Part shown: in pieces, positions 5,932 to 6,740 of the stretch | How the letters are laid out: every line of letters begins with the position of its first letter | How positions within the stretch are numbered: the first letter of the stretch is position 1 | Source: an uncultured Ruminococcus sp. | GTDB taxonomy: Bacteria > Bacillota > Clostridia > Oscillospirales > Acutalibacteraceae | DNA: 6,740 bases | Reading direction: 5' to 3' | Assembly: GCA_902803585.1 (NCBI GenBank) | Contig: CADCQO010000269.1 | Coordinates: 1 to 6,740 of the forward strand | Made by a program: the position numbers and the translations under genes | The notes under the pieces: model-generated | Seen by the model: only the letters and a program-made list of their open reading frames with translations | Database searches by the model: none | Told to the model about the DNA's origin: nothing

Positions 5932-6219
5932 CTATGCAAAGGAGCGGACAAGCCATTCCCTGTATCCGCCTGTCAGGTCAGTGACCTCATAACCATTATC
6001 CGATAACAGTTTTGCTATCTCTGCGCTGTAATCGCCCTGCTGACAGAAAAGCACGATATGCCTGTCTTTCGGAAGAGCATACAGCTTTTCGATCTCATTC
6101 ACAGAGATATTGATCGCCTGTGGTAATGTGCCAAAGTGATATACTGTTTCTTCACGCAGGTCTACCAATATATCATGCTCGCCTTTCTGATAGGCGATAA
6201 TAGGTATTTTGTGTATCAA
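5932..6219 (-). CDS. Single-domain rhodanese, probable sulfur donor for thiazole synthesis
   Basis: This 95-residue protein is one complete rhodanese domain. It has the I-L-V-D-L-R-E segment (17-23) typical of the domain's opening strand and an H-x-x-G-x-x-P-x-A-I-N-I core (28-39). The persulfide-forming Cys59 sits in the loop F-C-Q-Q-G-D-Y-S, and the C-terminal signature is L-T-G-G-Y-x-E-W (82-89). Rhodaneses carry sulfur as a cysteine persulfide; in enterobacteria the rhodanese domain of ThiI supplies sulfur to ThiS. Position between thiF and thiG strongly suggests that this protein passes persulfide sulfur to ThiF/ThiS. The start is TTG (6217-6219), since no in-frame ATG exists; AGGTG lies 7 nt upstream. 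No transit signal or membrane segment is seen. Domain identity is sure; the specific partner is inferred. Confidence 0.9.
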   Translation of the reverse strand: MIHKIPIIAYQKGEHDILVDLREETVYHFGTLPQAINISVNEIEKLYALPKDRHIVLFCQQGDYSAEIAKLLSDNGYEVTDLTGGYREWLVRSFA

Positions 6220-6226
6220 TTTCCTT

Positions 6227-6231
6227 CACCT
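6227..6231 (-). promoter_or_regulatory. Ribosome binding site supporting the TTG start of the rhodanese
   Basis: AGGTG (minus strand) ends 7 nt before TTG at 6217-6219, within the 18-nt gap after the thiF stop. No ATG or GTG in this frame lies between the thiF stop and the conserved domain, so the site decides for the TTG. A TTG start may keep this catalytic protein below the level of its neighbours. Confidence 0.65.
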
Positions 6232-6237
6232 GCCTGT

Positions 6238-6740
6238 TCAATCATTCTTTACTGACTTGCAGGCTGTCATCTCGTAATCGTCACGGTTTTCTGACAGGGA
6301 ACGGATAGCCGGTACTTTGCCGCATACACCACATTCGGGGTCAGCTCCCGCCATAGAGTGCACACGGACTTTCATTGTCAGCCCGTCAAAGGAAAAAACC
6401 TTTCCGCAGAGAAGTTCTCCTGTCCCTGTCAGATATTTGACCGCCTCCATTGCCTGTATGCTTCCCAATACGCCTACGGCTGCCCCCAGTACGCCGACCT
6501 CCTTACAGGTTGCGGCACCGTGAGGAACCTCACCCATCAGACAGCGAAGACAGGGCGCTTTGTGGGGAACATACGTCATGGCCTGTCCTTCAAAGCGAAC
6601 CACCCCCGCATGGGAATAGGGCTTTTCGGCAAGCACACAAGCGTCATTGATGAGAAATTTGGTTTCAAAGCGGTCTGTACAGTCAAGGATAAAATCATAT
6701 GCTGCAATAACGTCCATGATATTGTCAGGGGTCAGGGCAA
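6238..6740 (-). CDS. thiF: Sulfur carrier protein adenylyltransferase ThiF (C-terminal part; 5' end outside window)
   Basis: ThiF adenylates the C-terminal glycine of ThiS so that it can be turned into a thiocarboxylate. The open frame runs off the right edge, giving about 166 residues; a Met codon at 6715-6717 is internal, because homology to the ThiF/MoeB family continues upstream of it. Counting from that Met, D-C-T-D-R-F-E-T-K (12-20) holds the conserved Asp of the adenylation site. Two CxxC pairs (Cys56/59 and Cys129/132) form the zinc site. Cys71 in T-C-K-E-V-G-V lies 12 residues after Cys59, exactly as E. coli Cys184 lies after Cys172, and is the probable acyl-disulfide cysteine. This and the thi context make ThiF better than MoeB. 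The Gly-rich ATP loop is upstream. A rhodanese gene follows after 18 nt. Confidence 0.93.
   Translation of the reverse strand, partial: ALTPDNIMDVIAAYDFILDCTDRFETKFLINDACVLAEKPYSHAGVVRFEGQAMTYVPHKAPCLRCLMGEVPHGAATCKEVGVLGAAVGVLGSIQAMEAVKYLTGTGELLCGKVFSFDGLTMKVRVHSMAGADPECGVCGKVPAIRSLSENRDDYEMTACKSVKND

Noticed and set aside
6238..6717. Reading the ThiF fragment as a complete protein starting at 6717 or as MoeB
   Set aside because: The frame stays open to the window edge with family-like sequence upstream of that Met, and the ThiF-specific cysteine (equivalent to E. coli Cys184) and the thi context argue against MoeB.

Overview
The window is almost entirely one minus-strand gene cluster for de novo thiamine synthesis. 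It reads from the right edge towards the left: thiF (5' end outside the window), a single-domain rhodanese, thiG, thiH, tenI, thiE, thiD, thiC. The enzyme set points to an anaerobic, low-to-moderate-GC Firmicute, most likely a gut-type Clostridium relative of the Ruminococcus kind. The signs are ThiH (oxygen-sensitive radical SAM tyrosine lyase) in place of ThiO, a short anaerobe-style ThiC, and strong Gram-positive Shine-Dalgarno sequences. This placement is inference; no marker gene is present.

Layout by region: 6238-6740 holds the C-terminal part of ThiF, 5932-6219 a rhodanese with a TTG start, 5120-5893 thiG, 3856-5109 thiH, 3252-3863 tenI, 2615-3259 thiE, 1673-2470 thiD and 332-1648 thiC. 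Genes are packed from 8-nt overlaps (thiH/tenI and tenI/thiE) to 38-nt gaps. The one exception is a 144-nt thiE-thiD spacer that can fold into two RNA hairpins. Just beyond thiC lies the first quarter of an alpha/beta hydrolase that stops abruptly (117-323). Positions 1-116 hold a clear sigma-A-type promoter, a ribosome binding site and the first 12 codons of a new minus-strand gene that looks like a MerR-family regulator.

How the genes work together: ThiF, with the rhodanese as probable sulfur supplier, makes the ThiS thiocarboxylate. ThiH cleaves tyrosine to dehydroglycine. ThiG joins these with deoxyxylulose phosphate into the thiazole, and TenI aromatises it. ThiC makes hydroxymethylpyrimidine phosphate from aminoimidazole ribotide, and ThiD phosphorylates it to the diphosphate. 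ThiE joins both halves into thiamine phosphate. The sulfur carrier gene thiS, the operon promoter and any TPP riboswitch are not in the window and would be expected to the right of 6740. The final kinase ThiL is not here either.

I see no new defence or mobile system. The unusual points are the structured thiE-thiD spacer, the dedicated rhodanese, the shortened ThiC cysteine motif, the truncated hydrolase and the regulator promoter at the left edge.
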